From NCBI RefSeq assembly GCF_052324685.1, contig NW_027507041.1, positions 62,001 to 126,000 on the forward strand: 64,000 nucleotides of DNA, in the 5' to 3' direction. The stretch is from Brachyhypopomus gauderio (lineage: Eukaryota; Chordata; Actinopteri; Gymnotiformes; Hypopomidae). Under the pieces are notes generated by a model. It did no database searches and had not been told where the DNA came from. It saw only the letters and a list, made by a program, of their open reading frames with translations. Positions within the stretch are counted from its first letter, which is position 1. Each line of letters opens with the position of its first letter. Shown piece after piece: positions 50,042-60,923 of this stretch. The translations under genes and the position numbers were made by a program.

Positions 50042-50445
50042 TGAGTGTCTTGTTGGGCGTGTGGAAAGAGAGAGTGTGCTCTCTTCCTGCTAGCCAGTTT
50101 TAAATATGCTTCTCATGCCATTTGCAACTTTGTGCTGCCAAACTTTAGCAGTCCTAACTGATCCTGAAATAGTCCCAGGAATTGAGTTACAAATGGCTGC
50201 TTCGTCGTTACAATGTGTTGGCATGGAAATGCAGTGGGGTCTCTTGCAGCGTAGAGGATTAACTTGCCTCTCTAATGTGATTTGTGATGAGACCTTATGC
50301 CACCAGTGGGGAGAGCTCGCACTCACAGGTGCTTCATCCAAAGATCTTCATGCAACATAGCGATGTCTTGTTTCAGGTAAAAGAAAAAGTGCCACATTCT
50401 TTCATGGCCGGTCACTGGTTGCTCCGCCTTGCGCTAAAAGAGGGT

Positions 50446-50517
50446 CTCCCCGTCGGGGAATCGAACCCCGGTCTTCCGCGTGACAGGCGGAGATACTATC
50501 CACTATACTAACGAGGA
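50446..50517 (-). tRNA. tRNA-Asp-GTC: tRNA-Asp(GTC), unit 26, form C
   Basis: Canonical body. Confidence 0.96.
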
Positions 50518-51280
50518 CACGTGCTGTGTCTCGCAGTGATGCTGAGTCAGGTGACGTGCACTTGTCCCCTTGATTTTAAAGTACTCTGAATCATTGTGCC
50601 TGCAAGGAGATGGTAAAAAGAACACATTGTGGTGATATTGACTCACTGTTGCCACTCCTCTTTTACCATCGTCAGTTTGTGGACTTATGATAGGAAAAAC
50701 TCAAAGAATCTTGGTGACCTACAGGTTTGATTCATCTGCCTTCCTAGTTAAGTCATGCGAACCATTTGCTGCAAAATTGGCTTTAGCTACATTGGCAATT
50801 CATTTTGTCTTCGTATTCCAGTGCATTGTACCGAACTGCAATATCCATCTTAGATCAACTGAGATTTTGCATTTCTCTCTTTCCCACATGCAAGTTCTGA
50901 ATTTCTTGGCACACATTACTGCTTTGCATCTACTAAAAGCACTCCAGAGAAAGCTTCACTTCATACCTTCATGAGGTAGGTGTCGTTTGTACTTGTATTT
51001 TGGTGGTATTTTTGTTTTTTTTTTTGTTTGTGTGCGTTGTTTGTCTACTCTTGGAACATCCTGTGATTGGTTAGGGTAGGATTAGAGTTTAATTACGTTG
51101 GCCTCAGATTCTGGTTAATTCCAGGCTTCTTGTGCTAACCTTGTTGTTTGTTAGCTGTTGTTGGCAGTAATTAGTTGCTGCAGGTGCACTTGCCGCCATG
51201 CTCCAAGGAGTGAATTGGGGGCGGATACATTTTTTCTCCAGCTTTGTTAGTTCTTCCTCAGCCTCGCTTCTTCTTTCCTA

Positions 51281-51353
51281 GCCTCGTTAGCGCAGTAGAT
51301 AGCGCGTCAGTCTCATAATCTGAAGGTCGTGAGTTCGACCCTCACACGGGGCA
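51281..51353 (+). tRNA. tRNA-Met-CAT: tRNA-Met(CAT), unit 26, G19A variant
   Basis: The D-loop reads GTAGATAGC: the invariant G19 is A (51,299). This removes the G19:C56 tertiary pair that joins the D- and T-loops and the last G of the A box, so both transcription and folding should suffer. The single clearly damaged Met copy. Confidence 0.88.
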
Positions 51354-51936
51354 GCAGAAGCTTTTTGAAAAGATTGACGAGCCCCCAAAAGATGCTCAAA
51401 CGCTCTTTCCTTATTCACTCGCATGCTGAGCACACCCCCTACCTGAAAATAGTATTGGCACATGACTCTTACAGGTCATCCCTAGTTGATTCAAGCTGTG
51501 CTTTTTCTTTTGTAAATTCGCGTGTACACAGCAAGTTGTGTTGCATCCAATTCAATTCTCTCCACTGACCGTTCAGTCAATACCTTGATGGCGTCTGTAT
51601 TGACACCTCTACTGAGACATCAAGCTGCCTCTTTGGAGCATGTTCGCTCCCAGATCAAACTGCAGTGTCGTGGTGCCAACACAGAATAATGGACCACGTC
51701 GGACACTTTTCACTTTTGATTCTTTTTGATTCACTTTTGATGACACGCTTTTGAATACCTGATCACCTGGAATTGGTACCAGCTTGAAGTTAATAGTGAG
51801 TAGACTTATGGAGATTCATTTATTTGAATTTTCTTCTCAAGCCATTTGCAACTCAGAAGCAATGACACTTGTGCACTCATCATTGAGCTTGAGGAAGTCC
51901 AAGGAATTGATCTCTATGTTACTCTCGCTCCGCCGA

Positions 51937-52018
51937 GCTGCGATGGCCGAGAGGTTAAGGCGTTGGACTTGAAATCCAATGGGGTTTCCCCGCGCAGGTT
52001 CGACTCCTGCTTGCAGCG
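51937..52018 (+). tRNA. tRNA-Ser-TGA: tRNA-Ser(TGA), unit 27, form B
   Basis: Form B body. Confidence 0.96.
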
Positions 52019-52422
52019 TGAGTGTCTTGTTGGGCGTGTGGAAAGAGAGAGTGTGCTCTCTTCCTGCTAGCCAGTTTTAAATATGCTTCTCATGCCATTT
52101 GCAACTTTGTGCTGCCAAACTTTAGCAGTCCTAACTGATCCTGAAATAGTCCCAGGAATTGAGTTACAAATGGCTGCTTCGTCGTTACAATGTGTTGGCA
52201 TGGAAATGCAGTGGGGTCTCTTGCAGCGTAGAGGATTAACTTGCCTCTCTAATGTGATTTGTGATGAGACCTTATGCCACCAGTGGGGAGAGCTCGCACT
52301 CACAGGTGCTTCATCCAAAGATCTTCATGCAACATAGCGATGTCTTGTTTCAGGTAAAAGAAAAAGTGCCACATTCTTTCATGGCCGGTCACTGGTTGCT
52401 CCGCCTTGCGCTAAAAGAGGGT

Positions 52423-52494
52423 CTCCCCGTCGGGGAATCGAACCCCGGTCTTCCGCGTGACAGGCGGAGATACTATCCACTATACTAACGAGGA
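52423..52494 (-). tRNA. tRNA-Asp-GTC: tRNA-Asp(GTC), unit 27, form C
   Basis: Canonical body. Confidence 0.96.
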
Positions 52495-53257
52495 CACGTG
52501 CTGTGTCTCGCAGTGATGCTGAGTCAGGTGACGTGCACTTGTCCCCTTGATTTTAAAGTACTCTGAATCATTGTGCCTGCAAGGAGGTGGTAAAAAGAAC
52601 ACATTGTGGTGATATTGACTCACTGTTGCCACTCCTCTTTTACCATCGTCAGTTTGTGGACTTATGATAGGAAAAACTCAAAGAATCTTGGTGACCTACA
52701 GGTTTGATTCATCTGCCTTCCTAGTTAAGTCATGCAAACCATTTGCTGCAAAATTGGCTTTAGCTACATTGGCAATTCATTTTGTCTTCGTATTCCAGTG
52801 CATTGTACCGAACTGCAATATCCATCTTAGATCAACTGAGATTTTGCATTTCTCTCTTTCCCACATGCAAGTTCTGAATTTCTTGGCACACATTACTGCT
52901 TTGCATCTACTAAAAGCACTCCAGAGAAAGCTTCACTTCATACCTTCATGAGGTAGGTGTCGTTTGTACTTGTATTTTGGTGGTATTTTTGTTTTTTTTT
53001 TTGTTTGTGTGCGTTGTTTGTCTACTCTTGGAACATCCTGTGATTGGTTAGGGTAGGATTAGAGTTTAATTACGTTGGCCTCAGATTCTGGTTAATTCCA
53101 GGCTTCTTGTGCTAACCTTGTTGTTTGTTAGCTGTTGTTGGCAGTAATTAGTTGCTGCAGGTGCACTTGCCGCCATGCTCCAAGGAGTGAATTGGGGGCG
53201 GATACATTTTTTCTCCAGCTTTGTTAGTTCTTCCTCAGCCTCGCTTCTTCTTTCCTA

Positions 53258-53330
53258 GCCTCGTTAGCGCAGTAGGTAGCGCGTCAGTCTCATAATCTGA
53301 AGGTCGTGAGTTCGACCCTCACACGGGGCA
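53258..53330 (+). tRNA. tRNA-Met-CAT: tRNA-Met(CAT), unit 27
   Basis: Standard body. Confidence 0.95.
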
Positions 53331-53913
53331 GCAGAAGCTTTTTGAAAAGATTGACGAGCCCCCAAAAGATGCTCAAACGCTCTTTCCTTATTCACTCGCA
53401 TGCTGAGCACACCCCCTACCTGAAAATAGTATTGGCACATGACTCTTACAGGTCATCCCTAGTTGATTCAAGCTGTGCTTTTTCTTTTGTAAATTCGCGT
53501 GTGCACAGCAAGTTGTGTTGCATCCAATTCAATTCTCTCCACTGACCGTTCAGTCAATACCTTGATGGCGTCTGTATTGACACCTCTACTGAGACATCAA
53601 GCTGCCTCTTTGGAGCATGTTTGCTCCCAGATCAAACTGCAGTGTCGTGGTGCCAACACAGAATAATGGACCACGTCGGACACTTTTCACTTTTGATTCT
53701 TTTTGATTCACTTTTGATGACACGCTTTTGAATACCTGATCACCTGGAATTGGTACCAGCTTGAAGTTAATAGTGAGTAGACTTATGGAGATTCATTTAT
53801 TTGAATTTTCTTCTCAAGCCATTTGCAACTCAGAAGCAATGACACTTGTGCACTCATCATTGAGCTTGAGGAAGTCCAAGGAATTGATCTCTATGTTACT
53901 CTCGCTCCGCCGA

Positions 53914-53995
53914 GCTGCGATGGCCGAGAGGTTAAGGCGTTGGACTTGAAATCCAATGGGGTTTCCCCGCGCAGGTTCGACTCCTGCTTGCAGCG
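53914..53995 (+). tRNA. tRNA-Ser-TGA: tRNA-Ser(TGA), unit 28, form B
   Basis: Form B Ser in a unit whose Asp is form M, the only such combination; the last Ser gene of the array. Confidence 0.96.
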
Positions 53996-54399
53996 TGAGT
54001 GTCTTGTTGGGCGTGTGGAAAGAGAGAGTGTGCTCTCTTCCTGCTAGCCAGTTTTAAATATGCTTCTCATGCCATTTGCAACTTTGTGCTGCCAAACTTT
54101 AGCAGTCCTAACTGATCCTGAAATAGTCCCAGGAATTGAGTTACAAATGGCTGCTTTGTCGTTACAATGTGTTGGCATGGAAATGCAGTGGGGTCTCTTG
54201 CAGCGTAGAGGATTAACTTGCCTCTCTAATGTGATTTGTGATGAGACCTTATGCCACCAGTGGGGAGAGCTCGCACTCACAGGTGCTTCATCCAAAGATC
54301 TTCATGCAACATAGCGATGTCTTGTTTCAGGTAAAAGAAAAAGTGCCACATTCTTTCATGGCTGGTCACTGGTTGCTCCGCCTTGCGCTAAAAGAGGGT

Positions 54400-54471
54400 C
54401 TCCCCGTCTGGGAATCGAACCCCGGTCTTCCGCGTGACAGGCGGAGATACTATCCACTATACTAACGAGGA
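54400..54471 (-). tRNA. tRNA-Asp-GTC: tRNA-Asp(GTC), unit 28, form M
   Basis: G50:A64 mismatch. Confidence 0.92.
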
Positions 54472-55234
54472 CACGTGCTGTGTCTTGCAGTGATGCTGAG
54501 TCAGGTGACGTGCACTTGTCCCCTTGATTTTAAAGTACTCTGAATCATTGTGCCTGCAAGGAGGTGGTAAAAAGAACACATTGTGGTGATATTGACTCAC
54601 TGTTGCCATTCCTCTTTTACCATCGTCAGTTTGTGGACTTATGATAGGAAAAACTCAAAGAATCTTGGTGACCTACAGGTTTGATTCATCTGCCTTCCTA
54701 GTTAAGTCATGCAAACCATTTGCTGCAAAATTGGCTTTAGCTACATTGGCAATTCATTTTGTCTTTGTATTCCAGTGCATTGTACCGAACTGCAATATCC
54801 ATCTTAGATCAACTGAGATTTTGCATTTCTCTCTTTCCCACATGCAAGTTCTGAATTTCTTGGCACACATTACTGCTTTGCATCTACTAAAAGCACTCCA
54901 GAGAAAGCTTCACTTCATACCTTCATGAGGTAGGTGTCGTTTGTACTTGTATTTTGGTGGTATTTTTGTTTTTTTTTTTGTTTGTGTGCGTTGTTTGTCT
55001 ACTCTTGGAACATCCTGTGATTGGTTAGGGTAGGATTAGAGTTTAATTACGTTGGCCTCAGATTCTGGTTAATTCCAGGCTTCTTGTGCTAACCTTGTTG
55101 TTTGTTAGCTGTTGTTGGCAGTAATTAGTTGCTGCAGGTGCACTTGCCGCCATGCTCCAAGGAGTGAATTGGGGGCGGATACATTTTTTCTCCAGCTTTG
55201 TTAGTTCTTCCTCAGCCTCGCTTCTTCTTTCCTA

Positions 55235-55307
55235 GCCTCGTTAGCGCAGTAGGTAGCGCGTCAGTCTCATAATCTGAAGGTCGTGAGTTCGACCCTCACA
55301 CGGGGCA
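55235..55307 (+). tRNA. tRNA-Met-CAT: tRNA-Met(CAT), unit 28
   Basis: Standard body; last tRNA gene of the window. Confidence 0.95.
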
Positions 55308-55843
55308 GCAGAAGCTTTTTGAAAAGATTGACGAGCCCCCAAAAGATGCTCAAACGCTCTTTCCTTATTCACTCGCATGCTGAGCACACCCCCTACCTGA
55401 AAATAGTATTGGCACATGACTCTTACAGGTCATCCCTAGTTGATTCAAGCTGTGCTTTTTCTTTTGTAAATTCGCGTGTGCACAGCAAGTTGTGTTGCAT
55501 CCAATTCAATTCTCTCCACTGACCGTTCAGTCAATACCTTGATGGCGTCTGTATTGACACCTCTACTGAGACATCAAGCTGCCTCTTTGGAGCATGTTTG
55601 CTCCCAGATCAAACTGCAGTGTCGTGGTGCCAACACAGAATAATGGACCACGTCGGACACTTTTCACTTTTGATTCTTTTTGATTCACTTTTGATGACAC
55701 GCTTTTGAATACCTGATCACCTGGAATTGGTACCAGCTTGAAGTTAATAGTGAGTAGACTTATGGAGATTCATTTATTTGAATTTTCTACTCAAGCCATT
55801 TGCAACTCAGAAGCAATGACACTTGTGCACTCATCATTGAGCT
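55308..55843. repeat. Truncated last monomer
   Basis: Spacer identical to other units up to CATTGAGCT at 55,843, then diverging (AGAGTAAGTAAACG against TGAGGAAGTCCAAG). The break lies about 50 bp before the tRNA-Ser start. A few further matches after the break (GAG.AAGT) suggest either a short shared stretch or chance. Confidence 0.85.
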
Positions 55844-56135
55844 AGAGTAAGTAAACGTAGTGGGCTTTTGGGATTTTGATGAACTAAATAAATTGCCATT
55901 GTACGCAATAGTGGGGCAATGGGATTGTAACCCGAATTTGGATCCCAATTGCCGTTTAACTAAATTGCCGAATGGACACCTTTGTGATTTCCTTACTGAC
56001 CACACTGGTAAGTCAATAGGGGCTTCGTGGACGCCTGTAGGGGCGCCCTCGCGCTGTCCGTGGACCACGCCCGATACCGGCCACTGATCCGAAGTCAGTT
56101 TTAAGTCGTGGCACGTGGCATAATGGGCAAGCTGG
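55844..56135. other. Transition DNA next to the array, no gene seen
   Basis: About 290 bp with no recognisable gene or repeat of its own. Short open frames on both strands overlap here, but none has a recognisable domain and they run into the array or into repeats. It separates tRNA array from satellite DNA. Confidence 0.5.
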
Positions 56136-56141
56136 CAAGGG

Positions 56142-56293
56142 ATCCCACTTCCAATTTATTCAATGTGTTGGCATGCTATTCAAATAGATTGCAAGTGGGA
56201 GGTTTCAACACACCTCCCCCAAACCCCACCCACATCCCATTTCTAGTTTATACCATGTGTTTGCTTGGTATTGAAATAGATTGCAATTGGGAT
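56142..56293. repeat. Two diverged hairpin motifs related to the far-right minisatellite
   Basis: ATCCCACTTCCAATTTATT (56,142) pairs with AAATAGATTGCAAGTGGGA (to 56,200), and ATCCCATTTCTAGTTTA (56,234) pairs with ATAGATTGCAATTGGGAT (to 56,293), each over a ~20-bp loop. These are diverged forms of the inverted motif that fills 60,924-64,000. Confidence 0.65.
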
Positions 56294-57989
56294 GTTGGCC
56301 ACCACCCACCCCAGGTGGGCGTGTACAAGTTCAGGAATTGGGCGTAGGGGCACAGGAAGAGAACCGAATGTCGTAGGGGTCCGAAACTTGGTGGGGGGGT
56401 AGTGTGGGACCCCCTAAACAACATATTGAAGCCCCGCCCCCAAAAGTGGGCGTGGCCGGAAGTAGGTGTTCCCATAGGCCGATCGGCTTGAGACTTGGTA
56501 GGGGAGTAGTGTGGGACCCCTAAAACAACATATTTAAGCCCCGCCCCAAAAAGTGGGCGTGGCCGGAAGTTGTAGTTCCCATGGGCCAATCGGCTCGAAA
56601 CTTTGCAGGGTAGTTCTGTTAGGGACCACAAACAACATATTAAAAGCTCGTGTCCGTAGGTGGTCGGGAAGTCGAAAAACGAACCAGGAAGTGGAACAGG
56701 AAGTGACTTTCCCGAGGTCGTAGGGTCATGAAATTTCATAGGGGATGTCTGAGAGGGCTCCGGCACAACATACTGTAAGCCCGAGTCCGAACGCCAAGCG
56801 GAATTTTCACACCGCCCAACCAAATCCTTACTAACCCTTTCGCATCCCAATTCCAATTTATCTCACATAGTGCTCATAGATGGTTCGTGGACACAAATCC
56901 TATTCACCTAGTCCATTGAAAATAATTTTCAGGAATATTTTTTTCTGATTTTTTTACAAGGCTCTGGAAGGGCCTAGACATGCGGTTTTCGGATATGTGG
57001 TCGAGGGCCCCGGGACGAACCAGCATTCGACGCCCCGACTTCGAAGCTCCTCCCTAAACCCTGATTGGCCGCATCCCAATTCCAATTTATCTCACATAGT
57101 GCTCATAGATGGTTTGTGGACACAAATCCTATTCACCTAGTCCATTGAAAATAATTTTCAGGAATATTTTTTTCTGATTTTTTTACAAGGCTCTGGAAGG
57201 GCCTAGACATGCGGTTTTCGGATATGTGGTCGAGGGCCCCGGGACGAACCAGCATTCGACGCCCCGACTTCGAAGCTCCTCCCTAAACCCTGATTGGCCG
57301 CATCCCAATCCCAATCTATTTCCATTCATTTTTCGTGGACACATTGAAAAAGCAATTACCTGTTGGCATGCTTAAATAGATGGCAAGTGGGATGGTTAGA
57401 CACACAATAGATTGCAATTGGGATGTTGGCCACCACCCACCCCAGGTGGGCGTGTACAAAGTTCAGAATTAGAGTTAAGAGCACAGGAAGAGAACCGAAT
57501 ATCGTAGGGGCCCGAAACTTGATAGGGGGGTAGTGTGGGACCCCTAAAACAACATATTGAAGCCCCGCCCCCAAAAAGTGGGCGTGGCCGGAAGTAGGTG
57601 TTCCCATAGGCCGATCGGCTTGAGACTTCATAGGGGAGTAGTGTGGGGCCCCTAAAACAACATATTTAAGCCCCGCCCCCAAAAGTGGGCGTGGCCGGAA
57701 GTAGGTGTTCCCATGGGCCAATCGGCTCGAAACTTTGCAGGGGAGTTATGTTAGGGACCACAAACAACATACTAAAAGCTCGTGTCCGTAAGTGGGCGGG
57801 AAGTCGAAAAACAAACCAGGAAGTGGAACAGGAAGTGACTTTCCCGAGGTCGTAGGGTCATGAAATTTCATAGGGGATGTCTGGGAGGGCTTTGGAACAA
57901 CATACTGTAAGCACGGAGCCCTAGGTCATACCGTTTGGGCGTGGCTAAGTTTTGAAGGTGTTTTTTTTCTAACACAGAGCAGTCACAAG
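56291..57989. repeat. Duplicated GC-rich blocks with GGGCGTGGC motif
   Basis: A segment beginning GATGTTGGCCACCACCCACC at 56,291 recurs at 57,422 (offset 1,131 bp) and stays similar for about 470 bp. Within each copy a ~107-bp subrepeat carries GTGGGCGTGGCCGGAAGT (56,446 and 56,553; 57,578 and 57,685) followed by a CGATCGGCT or CAATCGGCT stretch. The 121- and 202-codon open frames on the minus strand here follow the repeats and show no recognisable domain, so I do not call them genes. Confidence 0.75.
56842..57299. repeat. 229-bp tandem duplication
   Basis: Two near-identical copies begin GCATCCCAATTCCAATTTAT at 56,842 and 57,071. A third start (GCATCCCAATCCCAATC, 57,300) matches only briefly. 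They lie between the two blocks of the 1,131-bp duplication. Confidence 0.85.
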
Positions 57990-58387
57990 CATACATTTGG
58001 GGCCGCTGAGGGGCCAAAATTTGACGTAGAGGTCCCAAAATCGGTCGGGGTCATGTATGTGATGGCCTAAAAGAGTATCCCAAGGCCCAAGTTTGTAGCT
58101 CGAAGCGTTGGCGTATGGCAGCAAAAAAGCTATTGCGCTGTAGTCGTAGGCCTAAAGGTCAAACAGAAATGTACATACATTTGGGGCCGCTGAGGGCCCA
58201 AAATTTAACCTAGGGGTCCCAAAATCGGTCGAGGTTGTCTCTGTGATGGCCCGATGGAGGATCCCAAGTTGCAAGTCCGTAGCTCAAAGCGTTGGCGTAT
58301 GGCAGCCATTAATCTATTGCGCTGTAGTCGTACACCTAAAGGTCAAACACAAATGTGCACACACTTGTGGCTCCTGAGAGTCTAAAC
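57990..58387. repeat. 184-bp satellite, two diverged outlying copies
   Basis: Copies start CATACATTTGGGGCC at 57,990 and 58,174, with the AAAATCGGTCG and GTTGGCGTATGGCAGC landmarks of the main array to the right but more substitutions. The next period (about 58,358) turns into the 187-bp family. Confidence 0.8.
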
Positions 58388-59345
58388 CTGCACGTATCCA
58401 CACATGCCTGCAGAGTGTTATTAGACCCAACAAATTGATAAAGATAGTGCATGCACAGACTCATAGGTCATATGGTTTGGGTGTGGCTATCATTTGAATT
58501 TGCACTTTTAGGCAGAATCTCCTCTAACACTTAAAGCACAAGACCATGTGTGCGGGGCCCCTGAAGGACCAAACCTGCACGTATCCACACGTGCCTGCAG
58601 AGTGTTATTAGACCCAACAAATTGATAAAGATAGTGCATGCACAGACTCATAGGTCATATGGTTTGGGTGTGGCTATCATTTGAATTTGCACTTTTAGGC
58701 AGAATCTCCTCTAACACTTAAAGCACAAGACCATGTGTGCGGGGCCCCTGAAGGACCAAACCTGCACGTATCCACACGTGCCTGCAGAGTGTAATTAGAC
58801 CCAACAAATTGATAAAGATAGTGCATGCACAGACTCATAGGTCATATGGTTTGGGTGTGGCTATCATTTGAATTTGCACTTTTAGGCAGAATCTCCTCTA
58901 ACACTTAAAGCACAAGACCATGTGTGCGGGGCCCCTGAAGGACCAAACCTGCACGTATCCACACGTGCCTGCAGAGTGTAATTAGACCCAACAAATTGAT
59001 AAAGATAGTGCATGCACAGACTCATAGGTCATATGGTTTGGGTGTGGCTATCATTTGAATTTGCACTTTTAGGCAGAATCTCCTCTAACACTTAAAGCAC
59101 AAGACCATGTGTGCGGGGCCCCTGAAGGACCAAACCTGCACGTATCCACACGTGCCTGCAGAGTGTTATTAGACCCAACAAATTGATAAAGATAGTGCAT
59201 GCACAGACTCATAGGTCATATGGTTTGGGTGTGGCTATCATTTGAATTTGCACTTTTAGGCAGAATCTCCTCTAACACTTAAAGCACAAGACCATGTGTG
59301 TGGGGCCCCTGAAGGACCAAACCTGCACGTATCCACACGTGCTTC
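58388..59345. repeat. 187-bp satellite, five copies plus a partial
   Basis: Starts CTGCACGTATCCACACGTG at 58,388, 58,575, 58,762, 58,949, 59,136 and 59,323, exactly 187 bp apart and nearly identical. Each has GGTCATATGGTTTGGGTGTG and GGGGCCCCTGAAGG, which resemble landmarks of the 184-bp family and its edges, so the two are probably sisters. Confidence 0.93.
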
Positions 59346-59466
59346 CAGAGTGTTAATATACCCCACCCACTGAGGAAGATACTCCGAGCACAGACCCTTA
59401 GGTCATACGGATTGGGCGTGGCTAACTTTTGAAAGTGATTTTTTTCTAACACAGAGAGGTCACGAG

Positions 59467-60923
59467 CATACATTTGGGGATGCTGAGGGGCCAAAATTTG
59501 ACGTAGAGGTCCCAAAATCGGTCGAGGTCGTCTCTGTGATGGCCCGATGGACCATCCCAAGTTGCAAGTCCGTAGCTCGAAGCGTTGGCGTATGGCAGCC
59601 ATTAATCTATTGCGCTGTAGTCGTAGGCCTTAAGGTCAAACACAAATTTTCATACATTTGGGGCCCCTGAGGGGCCAAAATTTGACGTAGAGGTCCCAAA
59701 ATCGGTCGAGGTCGTCTCTGTGATGGCCCGATGGACCATCCCAAGTTGCAAGTCCGTAGCTCGAAGCGTTGGCGTATGGCAGCCATTAATCTATGGCGCT
59801 GTAGTCGTAGGCCTTAAGGTCAAATACAAATTTTCATACATTTGGGGCCCCTGAGGGGCCAAAATTTGACGTAGAGGTCCCAAAATCGGTCGAGGTCATC
59901 TGTGTGATGGCCCGATGGATCATCCCAAGTTGCAAGTCCGTAGCTCGAAGCGTTGGCGTATGGCAGCCATTAATCTATTGCGCTGTAGTCGTAGGCCTTA
60001 AGGTCAAATACAAATTTTCATACATTTGGGGCCCCTGAGGGGCCAAAATTTGACGTAGAGGTCCCAAAATCGGTCGAGGTCGTCTCTGTGATGGCCCGAT
60101 GGAACAACCCGAGTTGCAAGTCCGTAGCTCGAAGCGTTGGCGTATGGCAGCCATTAATCTATTGCGCTGTAGTCGTAGGCCTTAAGGTCAAACACAAATT
60201 TTCATACATTTGGGGCCCCTGAGGGGCCAAAATTTGACGTAGAGGTCCCAAAATCGGTCGAGGTCGTCTGTGTGATGGCCCGATGGACCATCCCAAGTTG
60301 CAAGTCCGTAGCTCGAAGCGTTGGCGTATGGCAGCCATTAATCTATTGCGCTGTAGTCGTAGGCCTTAAGGTCAAACCCAAATTTTCATACATTTGGGGC
60401 CCCTGAGGGGCCAAAATTTGACGTAGAGGTCCCAAAATCGGTCTAGGTCGTCTCTGTGATGGCCCGATGGACCATCCCAAGTTGCAAGTCCGTAGCTCGA
60501 AGCGTTGGCGTATGGCAGCCATTAATCTATTGCGCTGTAGTCGTAGGCCTTAAGGTCAAACCCAAATTTTCATACATTTGGGGCCCCTGAGGGGCCAAAA
60601 TTTGACGTAGAGGTCCCAAAATCGGTCGAGGTCGTCTCTGTGATGGCCCGATGGACCATCCCAAGTTGCAAGTCCGTAGCTCGAAGCGTTGGCGTATGGC
60701 AGCCATTAATCTATTGCGCTGTAGTCGTAGGCCTTAAGGTCAAACCCAAATTTTCATACATTTGGGGCCCCTGAGGGGCCAAAATTTGACGTAGAGGTCC
60801 CAAAATCGGTCGAGGTCGTCTCTGTGATGGCCCGATGGACCATCCCAAGTTGCAAGTCCGTAGCTCGAAGCGTTGGCGTATGGCAGCCATTAATCTATTG
60901 CGCTGTAGTCGTAGGCCTTAAGG
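59467..60923. repeat. 184-bp satellite, eight copies
   Basis: Starts CATACATTTGGGG at 59,467, 59,651, 59,835, 60,019, 60,203, 60,387, 60,571 and 60,755, all exactly 184 bp apart. Each contains GGGGCCCCTGAGGGGCC, a palindromic GC-rich core, and GTAGCTCGAAGCGTTGGCG. The last copy is cut at 60,923, where the hairpin minisatellite begins. Confidence 0.95.

Larger units (their letters stand above)
1..55843. repeat. Tandem tRNA gene array, 28 tRNA-bearing monomers of ~1,977 bp plus partial ends
   Basis: A 1,976-1,979-bp monomer repeats head to tail without interruption. Each holds tRNA-Ser(TGA) on +, tRNA-Asp on - starting 486 bp after the Ser start, and tRNA-Met(CAT) on + about 1,320 bp after the Ser start. 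Copies are nearly identical along their whole length, spacers included, which implies homogenisation by unequal exchange and gene conversion. Length differences come mainly from a T-run (about 1,590 in unit 1) and from a C indel about 48 bp after the Met gene (extra C at the window start and in units 3 and 10). The repeated 62-95-codon open frames in every monomer overlap the tRNA genes on either strand or lie in spacer, and are not proteins. The last copy stops 55 bp after the position matching 55,789, upstream of where its Ser gene would begin. Confidence 0.97.

Noticed and set aside
445-55522. Repeated 62-95-codon open frames in every monomer, on both strands
   Set aside because: They overlap the tRNA genes or relics in arbitrary frames, and frame-changing indels occur (units 3 and 10). 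Their identity between copies reflects DNA-level homogenisation, not coding.
1-55843. CRISPR array or bacterial tRNA cluster
   Set aside because: The repeat is ~2 kb with no short repeat-spacer pattern, CCA is not encoded, and terminators are plain T-runs as used by Pol III.
56248-56856. 202-codon minus-strand open frame
   Set aside because: It runs through GGGCGTGGC repeats, repeats its own residues with the ~107-bp period, and shows no known domain.
58388-59345. Retroelement or LTR remnant in the satellite block
   Set aside because: Exact 187-bp periodicity, no primer-binding or polypurine site and no coding frame; a satellite explains it.
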